Origin: RPQJ01 sp963696545
GTDB taxonomy: Bacteria > Pseudomonadota > Gammaproteobacteria > Steroidobacterales > Steroidobacteraceae
Reading direction: 5' to 3'
Length of the DNA stretch: 64,000 nucleotides
Assembly: GCA_963696545.1 (NCBI GenBank)
Contig: CAVOKQ010000012.1
Coordinates: 434,001-498,000 of the forward strand
How positions within the stretch are numbered: the first letter of the stretch is position 1; each line of letters begins with the position of its first letter. Below the pieces are notes generated by a model that searched no databases, was not told the origin of the DNA, and worked only from the letters and a program-made list of their open reading frames with translations. The translations under genes and the position numbers were made by a program. Of the stretch, positions 55,868-64,000 are shown piece after piece.

Positions 55868-57107
55868 CTATACCAGAATCTCAGCCGGTTCCGGATGGCT
55901 CAGGAAGCCGCGCGGGCTGGCGGTGAATCCATAGGCGCCCGACTGGAACACGGCGACCAGGTCGCCCACCTCGGCCTCGGCGAGGTCCATCCGGTCCGCC
56001 AGCAGGTCGAGCGGCGTGCACAGCGGTCCGACGACCGAGGCGTTCTCCGTGCCGATCCGAGCCGATGCGGTTGGCGACCAGCACCGGGTAGTTCTTGCGG
56101 ATCACCTGGCCGAAGTTGCCCGAGGCCGCGAGGTGGTGGTGCAGCCCGCCGTCGGTGATCAGGAACACGTGTCCGCGCGAGACTTTCTTGTCGATGACGC
56201 GGCAGACGTACACGCCGGACTCGCCGACGAGGTAGCGGCCGAGTTCGAGCGCGATCGCCGCCTGCGGCAGGGCGGCCTGGATCCGCGGCACCAGCGCGCG
56301 CAGGTTCTCGCCGATCGGCGCGAGGTCGAGCGGCTGCTCGCCCGGGAAGTACGGGATGCCGAATCCGCCGCCCAGGTTGAGCAGGCGCACCGGCGCCGGC
56401 GCGTGCCGCGGCCAGCTCGATCGCGAGCGCCGCCGTCTTCTGCTGCGAGTCCACCAGGATCTCGGGCCGCAGGTTCTGCGAGCCGCTGTAGATGTGGAAG
56501 CCCCAGAACTCGAGCGGCAGCGTGGCCAGTTCCGCGAGCATCTGCGGCACGCGTTCGGCATCCACGCCGAACTGCTTCGGGCCGCCGGCCATCTTCATGC
56601 CCGAGGTCTTGAGCTCGAAGTCCGGGTTCACGCGGACCGCGACCTTGGGCCGCGCGCCCGTGCGCCGCGCGATGTCGGCGATGCGCCGCATCTCGAGCTC
56701 GGATTCCATGTTGATCACGATGCCGGCGGCGACGGCGCGCTCGAGTTCGGCCGGCGTCTTGCCCGGGCCGGCGAAGCTGATGCAGCTCGGGCCGCATGCC
56801 GGCGGCCAGCGCCACGTCCATCTCGCCGGCCGAGGCGACGTCGATGCCGTCCACGAGGCCGCAGAAGTGCTTCACCACGTCCGGCATCGGGTTGGCCTTC
56901 ATCGCGTAGTGGATCTCGACCTCGGGGGGCAGGGCGGCGCGCAGTTCCTGCACCTTGCGCGTCATCACCGCGCGGTCGTAGGCGTAGAACGGCGTGCGGC
57001 CGAGTTCGGCGGCGATGTCCGAGACCTTGCGGCCGCCGATCAGCAGTTCGCCGTCCTTCGCGGCGAAGTAGGGGTGCGGCGCGTGCTGGCGAGAAGGCGT
57101 CGAGCAT
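55868..57107 (-). pseudogene. PLP-dependent decarboxylase, exosortase A system-associated; four indels as sequenced
   Basis: Fold-type III decarboxylase (Lys/diaminopimelate decarboxylase family) of about 413 residues. In order: MLDAFS, the PLP-lysine motif HYAMKANPMPDVV, GIVINMESELEMRRIADIA, GFHIYSGSQN, RLLNLGGGFGIPYFPGE, and CRVIDKKVSRGHVFLITDGG. The end reads YGFTASPRGFLSHPEPAEIL. Frame shifts fall near 57085, 56783, 56410 and 56050. It would decarboxylate an amino acid or related acyl group to supply an amine. It sits 2 nt after the ligase gene in an operon. Confidence 0.8.
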
Positions 57108-57109
57108 GG

Positions 57110-58743
57110 TCAATCGGCGGCCGAAGGTGGACTTGAACTGGGCCGGCGAGGGCGGGCGGTCGAACTTGCCGTTGGGGTTGCGGGGCAGTTCGGGCAGCCA
57201 GGCGATGTGGTGCGGGACCATGAAGTTGGGGAGGCGGGCTTTCAGGAAGGACTCAGGAGGCCCTCACCCCGGACCCTCTCTCGCCGAGCGGGAGAGGGTC
57301 TGGCCGTCGCCCACGCAGTGGGAGAGGGTGGGTGAGGCCACGACCAGCACGATGGCCTGCCCGAGATCCGGGTGCGGCGCCGCACGGCCACGGCATCGCC
57401 GACCAGTCCCCGAGGCATAGGCGACTTCCTCGACCTCGGTCGGGCTCACCCGGTAGCCCGAGGTCTTGATCATCTCGTCCTTGCGGCCGATGAAGTACAG
57501 GAACCCGTCCTTGTCCTTCCTGACCGTGTCGCCCGACCAGACGGCCATCTCGGTGATGGCACAGCTCCTTGGGCTGGCCCGGGGCCGGCTTGAACCGCTC
57601 GGCGGTCTTGGCCGGGTCGTTCCAGTAGCCCAGCGCCACCAGGGAGCCGCGCTGGACGAGTTCGCCCGGTTCCTCGGGGTCGCAGGGGGTGCCGTCCGGG
57701 CGCACCACCATGACCTCGGTATTGGGAATGGCCTTGCCCATCGACTCGGGCCGGCGGTCGACCTCCTCGGGGGGCAGGTAGGTGGCGCGGAAGGCCTCGG
57801 TCAGGCCGTACATCAGGTAGGGCTTGGTCTTGGGCCAGGCGGCCCGCAGCTTGGCGAGCGTCGCGGTCGGCATGGCGCCGCCGGAGTTGGTGAAGTAGCG
57901 CAGGTGCTCGGTGACGGTGGCGGGCCACTCGAGTTCGGCCAGCTGGATCCACACCGGCGGCACGGCCGCCAAGGCCCGTGATGCGCTCCTTGACGACGAG
58001 GTTCAGCACGTCGCGGGGGAACAGGTAGTCCATCAGCACGACGCTCGCGCCCACGTGGAACGCGGTCGTGAGCTGGCTGAAGCCGTAGTCGAAGCTGAGC
58101 GGCAGCACGGCCAGCAGCCGGTCGTCCGCGCGGTTCTCGAGGTACTGCGCGACGCTCTTGGCGCCGGTGACCATGTTCTTGTGCGAGAGCACCACGCCCT
58201 TCGGCTTCCCGGTGCTGCCCGAGGTGTAGAGGATCGCGGCCATGTCGGTGTCGATGACGCGGTGCGGCGTGCCCGGCTGCCAGCGGCCAGGAAGTCGTCC
58301 CAGCCGACGACGGTCTTGCCGGCGAGCCGCGGCTCGGCAGCGGCGCCGTCCAGGACGACCAGTAGTCGCAGCTCCGGGCATCGTGCGAGTTCGTCGGTCA
58401 GTTCGGCGAGCCGCTGGGCGGTCGTGACCAGCACCCGCACGGCGCAGTCGCGCAGGATGTGGCCGACCTGCGGCGGCTTGAGCAGCGGGTTGACCGGCAC
58501 GAACACGCCGCCGGCCATCGTGGCGCCGAAGATCGTGGCGACCGTCTCCGGGCGCTTGGGCAGGTAGACCGCCACGCGCTCCTGTCTTGCCAGTCCGCTC
58601 GCTAGCGCCGCCTTGGCAAAGGACTCCGCGGCAGAGGCGACCGTGCCGTAGTCGAGGTGAGACTTCCGGTAGGTGAGGGCGCGGGCGTCCGGGCGACGCG
58701 CTGCACTGGCCGTCAGCAGTTCGTGAATCAGGCTAACCATCAT
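57110..58743 (-). pseudogene. AMP-forming acyl-CoA ligase, exosortase A system-associated; indels and a palindrome inside
   Basis: Adenylate-forming ligase of about 540 codons. Intact ordered motifs are LTYRKSHLDYGTVASAAE, the AMP-binding P-loop YTSGSTGKPKGVVLSHKN, LMYGLTEAFRATYLPPEE, GDTVRKDKDGFLYFIGRKDE and KTSGYRVSPTEVEEV, ending LPELPRNPNGKFDRP. Frame shifts lie near 58285, 57970, 57560 and twice near 57385-57415. At 57261-57338 a palindromic repeat sits inside the C-terminal subdomain and, in the frame of the preceding segment, supplies a stop (57264). It would activate a carboxylic acid for the carrier proteins. Confidence 0.78.
57261..57338. repeat. Palindromic repeat element inside the ligase gene (MITE/REP-like)
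   Basis: 78 bp. The outer arms CCTCACCC (57262-57269) and GGGTGAGG (57330-57337) are perfect. The inner stem GACCCTCTC (57272-57280)/GAGAGGGTC (57292-57300) and the hairpin CCCAC-GCA-GTGGG follow. Such CCCTCACCC/GGGAGAGGG elements are usually intergenic in proteobacterial genomes; here it interrupts a coding region. Confidence 0.85.
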
Positions 58744-58980
58744 TGAAAGCTTACGGCATCCTGCGTTGCCAACTCTTGACGGGGCGCAAGGTTTGGAGAG
58801 AGCGCCTTCGCGGGGCTATCGTAGTTATGATCTTCTGCGCAAGGCGAGTGCGGCCGAACAGTGACGCATTCGCCATCGAGCCGGAAGCCGTTTCATATAC
58901 CTTCTGCGTTGCATGAGGACATATGTGAAAATGTCGGGGGCGCGGCAAGCGGACGCCGCCGGCCGATCGGAGAGCAGGAT

Positions 58981-60210
58981 GTGGGGGTGGTCAGAGTGTT
59001 GAGCCGTCCGACAGGCGAGCAACTGCCTGTCGTGATCCTGTCGGGCGGGGTGACCGGGCTCGGCGTCCTGAGGGCGTTTGCGCGCCGGGGCGTTCCGGCA
59101 TACGTCTATCCCGCGGCTCCCGACGATTTCCTGAGGGAATCGCGCTGGTTTCGCGACCTGCCCGGGTACGATCGCGGCGCGACGGCCCCCAGGCCCAGCG
59201 TGGCGTCACTCGAATCGGCACTCGAGCGGTCGGGACTGACGGCGGCCTTCCTGTGCCCCTGCAGCGACGACTGGAACCGCGTCGTCGCCGAGTTCTCGGC
59301 AGTGCCGCGGGGCGGGTACGTGAGCGTCGTGCCACCGCGCGAGGCCCTCGGGGTCCTGCAGAACAAGGCGCGGCTTGCGTTGCTGCTGCAGCGGCTCGGC
59401 GTGCCCATGCCGAACACACGGTTGATCTCGGGACCCGACGACCTCGCCGTGTTGCCGCCGACCGAGGATACGTTCTACTTCCTGAAGCCGACGGACTCGC
59501 AGAGTTTCCATGCGCACTTCGGTGCCAAGGGCCTGCGGGTCGGCAGCGCCGCCGAGGCGCGGCGCCGGCTCGACGAAGTCGTGGCGGCGAACATGAGCGT
59601 CGTGCTGCAGGAGTACATCCCGGGCTCTTTCGCGGAGCACTATTTCATCGATGGTTACGTGGACAGCCGTGGCACGGTCAAGGCGCTCTTTGCGCGCCGC
59701 AGGCTGAGGATCTATCCGCCCGATTTCGGCAACAGCACGGCCATGGTCAGCGTGCCGCTCGACGATGTGGCGGGGGCGGTCGCGAGCCTGCGACGGGTGC
59801 TCACGGAGGTCCAGTATCGAGGCATCTTCTCGGGCGAGTTCAAGAGGGACCCGCGCGATGGGCTGTTCAAGTTGCTGGAGATCAACGCGCGGCCGTGGTG
59901 GTTCGTTGACTTTGCGGTGCGCAGCGGCGTGGACGTGTGTCGCATGGCCTACGACGATGCCCGCGGCCTCGATGTGCCGCCGGTCCTGGACTACGCGGTC
60001 GGGTCCACGTGCATCTATCCGTATTACGATTTCTTCGCCATGCAGCCGCTGCTCGCGAGCGGGAAGATAAGCGTGGCGCGCTGGTTGAGGGAATTCGTGC
60101 GCGCCATGCAGCCCGTCGGCGCCTGGGACGACCCCATGCCGGGTGTCGTCGGTTTCACGCGAGTCATGACCTCCGCCCTGCGGCGCCGGTTGACGAGGCG
60201 CCATGCATGA
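58981..60210 (+). CDS. ATP-grasp family protein
   Basis: About 409 residues resembling carboxylate-amine ligases of the ATP-grasp fold. The N-terminus VVILSGGVTGLGVLRAFAR is a Rossmann-like start. VVLQEYIPGSFAEHYF and the metal-binding FKLLEINARPWW complete the ATP-grasp core. Start chosen at GTG 58981, behind GGAGAGCAGG; GTGs at 58987 and 58861 are alternatives. It probably links an amino acid or amine to a carboxylate, and is coupled (ATGA) to the FemAB-like gene. Confidence 0.8.
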   Translation: MGVVRVLSRPTGEQLPVVILSGGVTGLGVLRAFARRGVPAYVYPAAPDDFLRESRWFRDLPGYDRGATAPRPSVASLESALERSGLTAAFLCPCSDDWNRVVAEFSAVPRGGYVSVVPPREALGVLQNKARLALLLQRLGVPMPNTRLISGPDDLAVLPPTEDTFYFLKPTDSQSFHAHFGAKGLRVGSAAEARRRLDEVVAANMSVVLQEYIPGSFAEHYFIDGYVDSRGTVKALFARRRLRIYPPDFGNSTAMVSVPLDDVAGAVASLRRVLTEVQYRGIFSGEFKRDPRDGLFKLLEINARPWWFVDFAVRSGVDVCRMAYDDARGLDVPPVLDYAVGSTCIYPYYDFFAMQPLLASGKISVARWLREFVRAMQPVGAWDDPMPGVVGFTRVMTSALRRRLTRRHA

Positions 60211-61274
60211 CGTCACCGGTGGCTTCGAACGCAACGTCCGAGGTCTTCGCGCGCGAACTCGGTGAAGTCGACCTCGGCGCATGGCGAGCGCTGCTCGAGC
60301 ATTCTCCACAGGGCAGCGTGTATGCATTGCCCGAGTATCTCGATGCGCTGTGCGAGGCGACCGGAGCCACGAGCAGGATTGTCGGTGTCTTCCTGAATGG
60401 CCAGCTGGTCGGCGGGGTGCCGCTCTACGAGCGGCGGGAAAGAGCCGGCGTCGTCGCCTGCAATCGCTCGCTGCTCTACTACAACGGCATCGTGCTCGAT
60501 CTGCCTGCGCGCAAGTTTCACTCGGACGCGACTTCGCAACTGCAGTCGGTGCTGGGCGTGCTCGAAAAGCACCTGTCCGAGCTGCGGTATGCGCACATCC
60601 TGCTCCACAATGACGCGTCGATCACGGACCTGCGCACGTTCCAGGCGCGTGGCTGGCAGGCCTCGCTGTCCTACACGTACGTCGTTCCGCTCGGCGACCT
60701 GCAGCAGCAGTGGGAACGAGTGGACCAGAACCTGCGGCGCCTGGTCCGCCGGTGCGAGAAGGAAGGCGTCACGTATCGTGAGGACGCCGATTTCGATGCC
60801 TTGTTCCGCCTGCACCTGCAGACCCACGAGCGCAAGGGCGCGCCGCTGTATCTCCCGCAGGACTCATTTCGCCGGTATTTCGAGCGATTGCACTCGCGTG
60901 GGCTTGCCCGGCTGGGCCACGCGGTGTACGAAGACAAGGTGATCGCGTCCCAGTTGATGCTGACGGGTCCCGGCGCAGTCAGCCACACGGTCTGCGCCGG
61001 CGCCGACGAGGACTATCTCAGGCTCGGGGCCAGCGCCTTCCTGCGCTGGCGGTCGTTCGAGTCACTCGCAGCGGCGGGATACCGGCTGAACGATCTCACG
61101 GACGCTGCGCTCAATCCCGTGACCCGCTTCAAGAGTCAGCTGGGCGGTGCCTTGACCGCGACCTTTTCGGTCGCGCGCACCGACTCGAAGCTCTATCACT
61201 TGCAGACTCTCTGGCGGGAGATCGGAGCGCGAATTCGCAACAGGCCAGCGCGCGCGCCGGCGCGGGCGCGATGA
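60207..61274 (+). CDS. FemAB/GNAT-like protein
   Basis: 355 residues with the FemAB-like pattern SPQGSVYALPEYLDAL, VDQNLRRLVRRCEKEG and a C-terminal GNAT core (LGASAFLRWRSFESLAAAGY). The likely role is transfer of an aminoacyl or acyl group to a glycan or lipid-linked intermediate. ATG at 60207 overlaps the previous stop (ATGA) and the stop overlaps the next ATG. It is the second FemAB-type gene of the locus. Confidence 0.8.
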   Translation: MTSPVASNATSEVFARELGEVDLGAWRALLEHSPQGSVYALPEYLDALCEATGATSRIVGVFLNGQLVGGVPLYERRERAGVVACNRSLLYYNGIVLDLPARKFHSDATSQLQSVLGVLEKHLSELRYAHILLHNDASITDLRTFQARGWQASLSYTYVVPLGDLQQQWERVDQNLRRLVRRCEKEGVTYREDADFDALFRLHLQTHERKGAPLYLPQDSFRRYFERLHSRGLARLGHAVYEDKVIASQLMLTGPGAVSHTVCAGADEDYLRLGASAFLRWRSFESLAAAGYRLNDLTDAALNPVTRFKSQLGGALTATFSVARTDSKLYHLQTLWREIGARIRNRPARAPARAR

Positions 61275-62959
61275 ACGGCGCCGGACTCCTGTGTCGCACA
61301 CTGGCCGGGCTGGGAGTCCGGTACGCGTTCGGGCTCCCGGGCACGCAGAACGTACCGATCTACGAAGCGCTGCGCACGAGCGGGCTGCGGAGTGTCGTCG
61401 CGGCGGACGAGGGCGGGGCTGCGTTCATGGCCGCAGGTTATGCGCGCGCCTCGGGCGAGGTTGGCGTCCTGACGACCATTCCGGGGCCAGGCTTCGTGTA
61501 TGCGCTGTCTGGCGTGGCCGAAGCGAAGCACGACTCGGTGCCGCTGCTCTGGATCACGCTGCGGCAGGAGGACACCGGTCGCGCCTATCAGTTGCAGCGC
61601 ATCGACCAGGTGGCGATTGCCCGGACGCTGGTGAAGCGCTGCATGTTCGTCGAACGCGCGGTCGACCTGGAAGACACTCTGGTCGAAGGCTTTCGCGAAG
61701 CGACTGCAGGGGAGCCGGGTCCGGTCCTCGTCGAGTTGGCTGCGAGCGTGCTGTACGACGAAGCGGAATCGTCCGGGCGTACCAGTTGCGTGCCCGAGCC
61801 ATGCCTGGATGCGGGGGAGCTGCGCCGGATGCTTGTACAGTGCGTGCGGCCGGTCATCTTCTGCGGGCAAGGTGCCCAGGCTGCGGCCGGTCCGGTCCTT
61901 GAGCTTGCGCATCGACTGCGCATTCCTGCGGTCTTTACCACCAGTGGACGCGGTGTCCTGCCCGATACGGACCCGCTCGCGTTCGTGCAGGATTTCTCCA
62001 CGGGTGTTGGCCAAGTCGTACCGCTCCTGCTCGAGCGGGCGGATCTGATACTGGCCCTTGGCTGCAAATTCACCCACAACGGCAGCGCCGGTGGCCGCCT
62101 CGAGCTTCCGCAGCACAAGCTCGTGCGGGTGGACAGTTCAGCCGAGGTGCTTGCAGCGAACTATCCCGCGCGGCTGGCGATCCACGCCCGCGTCGAGGAC
62201 GTACTTGCGGCTCTGTCGCTTGACGACCTCGCCCCGAGACAGTGGGAGGCAGCGGAACTCAGCGGTCTGCGGCAGCGCCTGGTGGACGAGATTCAGACGC
62301 CGATCAATCACGAGCCCGTCGTGCCGGGTCTCGGCGGTGGGTCGATCCGGGCGTTCTTCGAGGCGCTGGCGACAGTCGCGGGCGATCGCGCGATCTACGT
62401 TACGGATGCCGGACTGCACCAGGTCCTGACCCGCCGGTATGCGGTCGTGCTGCGGCCCAGGGGGCTCCTTTGCCCGAGCGACTTCCAGTCCATGGGATTC
62501 GGATTGCCCGCGGCGATCGGCGCAGCGCTGGCCCAGCCTGGGGCCCACGTGTTCGCCTGCATCGGGGATGCGGGTCTCGTGCTGTCGATGGGCGAATTGC
62601 AGACCGCGATGCGGGAGGGCGTGAACCTGGTGATCGTGGTGTTCAACGACGGACAGATGAACCTGATTCGCCGCCAGCAGGTGACCACATTCGGGAGGGA
62701 ATCGGGTGTCCGCGTGGCGAATCCAGACTACTCGCAGCTGGCGGCTGCCGTCGGTTGCTCCTACTTCCCGGCCACCGGCGACGCCGCCGATCTCGCAGCG
62801 CGCGTGGTTGCGACGCCCGGTGTGCGGCTCGTTGAGTTGCGCCTGGAGGATGTGCCATCGCTGCATTGGCACCAGGCAAGGAGTGTCGTTCGCGAGCGGG
62901 TGCGCAGCGCCGCGCCGGACGGATTCTGGCGAGTCCTGAAACGCGCTCTTGGTCGCTGA
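61271..62959 (+). CDS. Thiamine diphosphate-dependent enzyme (acetolactate synthase-like)
   Basis: 562-residue ThDP enzyme with the three-domain layout. The N-terminal pyrimidine-binding domain has the catalytic Glu in AADEGGAAFMAAGYA. A middle domain follows (about 190-330). The C-terminal pyrophosphate-binding domain is marked by GDAGLVLSMGELQTA and VVFNDGQMN. The closest relatives are acetolactate-synthase-type proteins, but the substrate is open; a role in making an alpha-keto or aldehyde precursor for the decorations is possible. ATGA couples it to the FemAB-like gene. Confidence 0.85.
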   Translation: MNGAGLLCRTLAGLGVRYAFGLPGTQNVPIYEALRTSGLRSVVAADEGGAAFMAAGYARASGEVGVLTTIPGPGFVYALSGVAEAKHDSVPLLWITLRQEDTGRAYQLQRIDQVAIARTLVKRCMFVERAVDLEDTLVEGFREATAGEPGPVLVELAASVLYDEAESSGRTSCVPEPCLDAGELRRMLVQCVRPVIFCGQGAQAAAGPVLELAHRLRIPAVFTTSGRGVLPDTDPLAFVQDFSTGVGQVVPLLLERADLILALGCKFTHNGSAGGRLELPQHKLVRVDSSAEVLAANYPARLAIHARVEDVLAALSLDDLAPRQWEAAELSGLRQRLVDEIQTPINHEPVVPGLGGGSIRAFFEALATVAGDRAIYVTDAGLHQVLTRRYAVVLRPRGLLCPSDFQSMGFGLPAAIGAALAQPGAHVFACIGDAGLVLSMGELQTAMREGVNLVIVVFNDGQMNLIRRQQVTTFGRESGVRVANPDYSQLAAAVGCSYFPATGDAADLAARVVATPGVRLVELRLEDVPSLHWHQARSVVRERVRSAAPDGFWRVLKRALGR

Positions 62960-62971
62960 GCCGTAGGGACG

Positions 62972-64000
62972 ATGCGTCGCCTCCTTGCACTGACGATGCT
63001 GCAGCGCGGCCTTGCGGTCGGCGTCTACCTGGTGGTCTCGATGATCCTCGCCCGCCTGCTCACGCCCGCGCAGGTGGGTGTGTTTTCGCTGTCGGCGGCG
63101 TTCATGGCGATCGCGAACGTGGTCCGCGAATTCGGGATCAGTGAGTACCTGATGCAGGAGAAGCAGCTCGACCGGACGCGGATTCGGGCGGCCTTCGGAG
63201 TTGCGCTCGTGGTCGGCTGGTCCATGTGCGTGCTGACGCTGTTGCTGCGGCATCCCATCGCCCACTTCTTCGATGAGCCCGGCGTGGCGAGCGTTCTCGC
63301 GGTGCTCGCGCTGACATTCGTGTTCCTGCCGTTCGCAACGCCGGTGACCGCGCTCCTGTATCGCGAAATGGCCATTCCGAAGATCTTGTGGATACAGACC
63401 ATCGGTCTCGTCGTCGGCCATGTCGCCAGCGTGCTGTTCGCCTGGTACGGGATGGGATACCTGGCATTGGCCTGGGGCAACGTCGTGAACGCTGCCACCA
63501 TGGTGGTGGTCCTGATGCTGGCGCGGCGCGAGGGCATGTGGTTCCTGCCGAGCTTGAAGGGGTCTGCCCGATCTGGAGTTACTGCACCAAGTTCACCGCG
63601 AGCGGGGCGCTCGAGACGGGGATGCGCAACGTGCACGAGTTCGTCATCGGTCGGCGGTTCGGCTTCGCCGACCTCGGCCTCTACAGCCGTGCGGCGGGCC
63701 TGTTCGTGCAGTTCAACCAGAACATCGGGCGAGGGATCTCCCGCGTATTGCTGCCGGGTTTCGCCAAGCAGGCACGGGAAGGGGCAGCGGACCTGAGGCA
63801 GCAGTATCGACGCACGCTCGAACTGTACACGGCGATCATGTGGCCGGTTTTCGGGATCGCGGCCGTGCTGGCTCCCGAGATCATCGAATTGATGTTCGGT
63901 TCGCAGTGGCAGGCCTCGGCTCCATTGCTGCGCTTGCTCTGCATCGGCGCGATGGTGCAGTGCGGGTATGCGTTTGCCGGGGACTTGCTCGGGGGCATGG
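62972..64000 (+). CDS. Oligosaccharide flippase (Wzx-like), 3'-truncated; one frameshift
   Basis: Second PST-type flippase of the locus, running past the window end (343 codons visible). It begins LLALTMLQRGLAVGVYLVVSMILARLL, typical of the family, with repeated hydrophobic helices. Near 63562 one G seems missing (LKG against LKGVCPIWSYCTKF); the downstream frame keeps the family sequence (GFADLGLYSRAAGLFVQFNQ, IIELMFGSQWQASAPLLRLL). It may export a second lipid-linked product. Confidence 0.83.

Overview
This 64 kb window is a GC-rich chromosomal stretch from a Gram-negative proteobacterium. The gene families point to a beta- or gammaproteobacterium that runs an exosortase A (XrtA)/PEP-CTERM protein-sorting system. 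I cannot name the genus from sequence alone. Nearly the whole window is one exopolysaccharide (EPS)/PEP-CTERM locus. Family names with an XrtA or exosortase A tag are recognised from sequence motifs and gene order, not from a search.

Layout. (1) 1-1.4 kb: the 3' end of gltX, then tRNA-Glu(TTC) and tRNA-Ala(GGC) on the minus strand. (2) 1.5-3.7 kb: two tandem PEP-CTERM substrate cassettes. Each has a shared 16-nt upstream element, a -24/-12 (sigma-54) promoter, a Pro/Ala-rich secreted protein ending in VPEPG-helix-RR, a terminator and a shared 12-mer. (3) 3.9-15.1 kb: the initiating sugar transferase, then the regulators prsK (histidine kinase), prsR (sigma-54 activator) and prsT (TPR lipoprotein). 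A nine-repeat Ig-like exoprotein gene sits between prsK and prsR. It is preceded by a c-di-GMP-I (GEMM) riboswitch and bracketed by palindromes. (4) 15.1-33.4 kb: a plus-strand EPS assembly operon. It holds the export lipoprotein, chain-length protein, tyrosine autokinase, outer-membrane protein, deacetylase, FemAB protein, two Asn-synthase-type amidotransferases, four or five glycosyltransferases, a nucleotide-sugar dehydrogenase and exosortase A-EpsI. (5) 33.4-42.7 kb: a PaaK-like enzyme, a minus-strand pair (third Asn-synthase homologue plus deacetylase), two Tat-exported proteins of unknown function, a TPR protein and an epimerase. (6) 43-49.2 kb: an O-ligase/polymerase, two methyltransferase-like proteins, a small-molecule kinase-like protein, a flippase and a GT2. 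(7) 49.2-58.7 kb: the exosortase-associated acyl module: two ACPs, a fused hydrolase pair, a GNAT, a MaoC-SDR fusion, an FkbH-like protein, a PLP decarboxylase and an acyl-CoA ligase. (8) 59-64 kb: an ATP-grasp protein, a FemAB-like protein, a ThDP enzyme and the start of a second flippase.

How it fits together. PrsK/PrsR with sigma-54 would drive the PEP-CTERM genes, XrtA would process their products, and the EPS genes would build and export the polymer. The amidotransferases, FemAB proteins and ACP/ligase/decarboxylase module suggest that the glycan, or a molecule made with it, carries amide or acyl decorations. c-di-GMP would act directly on the Ig-repeat exoprotein through the riboswitch.

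Quality caveat. Single-base indels are dense at 31.2-37.6 kb and 56-58.6 kb, with isolated ones near 9.8-9.95, 15.87, 44.11 and 63.56 kb. Conserved motifs continue across each break, and several genes return to an exact multiple of three once the indels are undone. I therefore read most of them as consensus errors, and annotate whole genes across the breaks.
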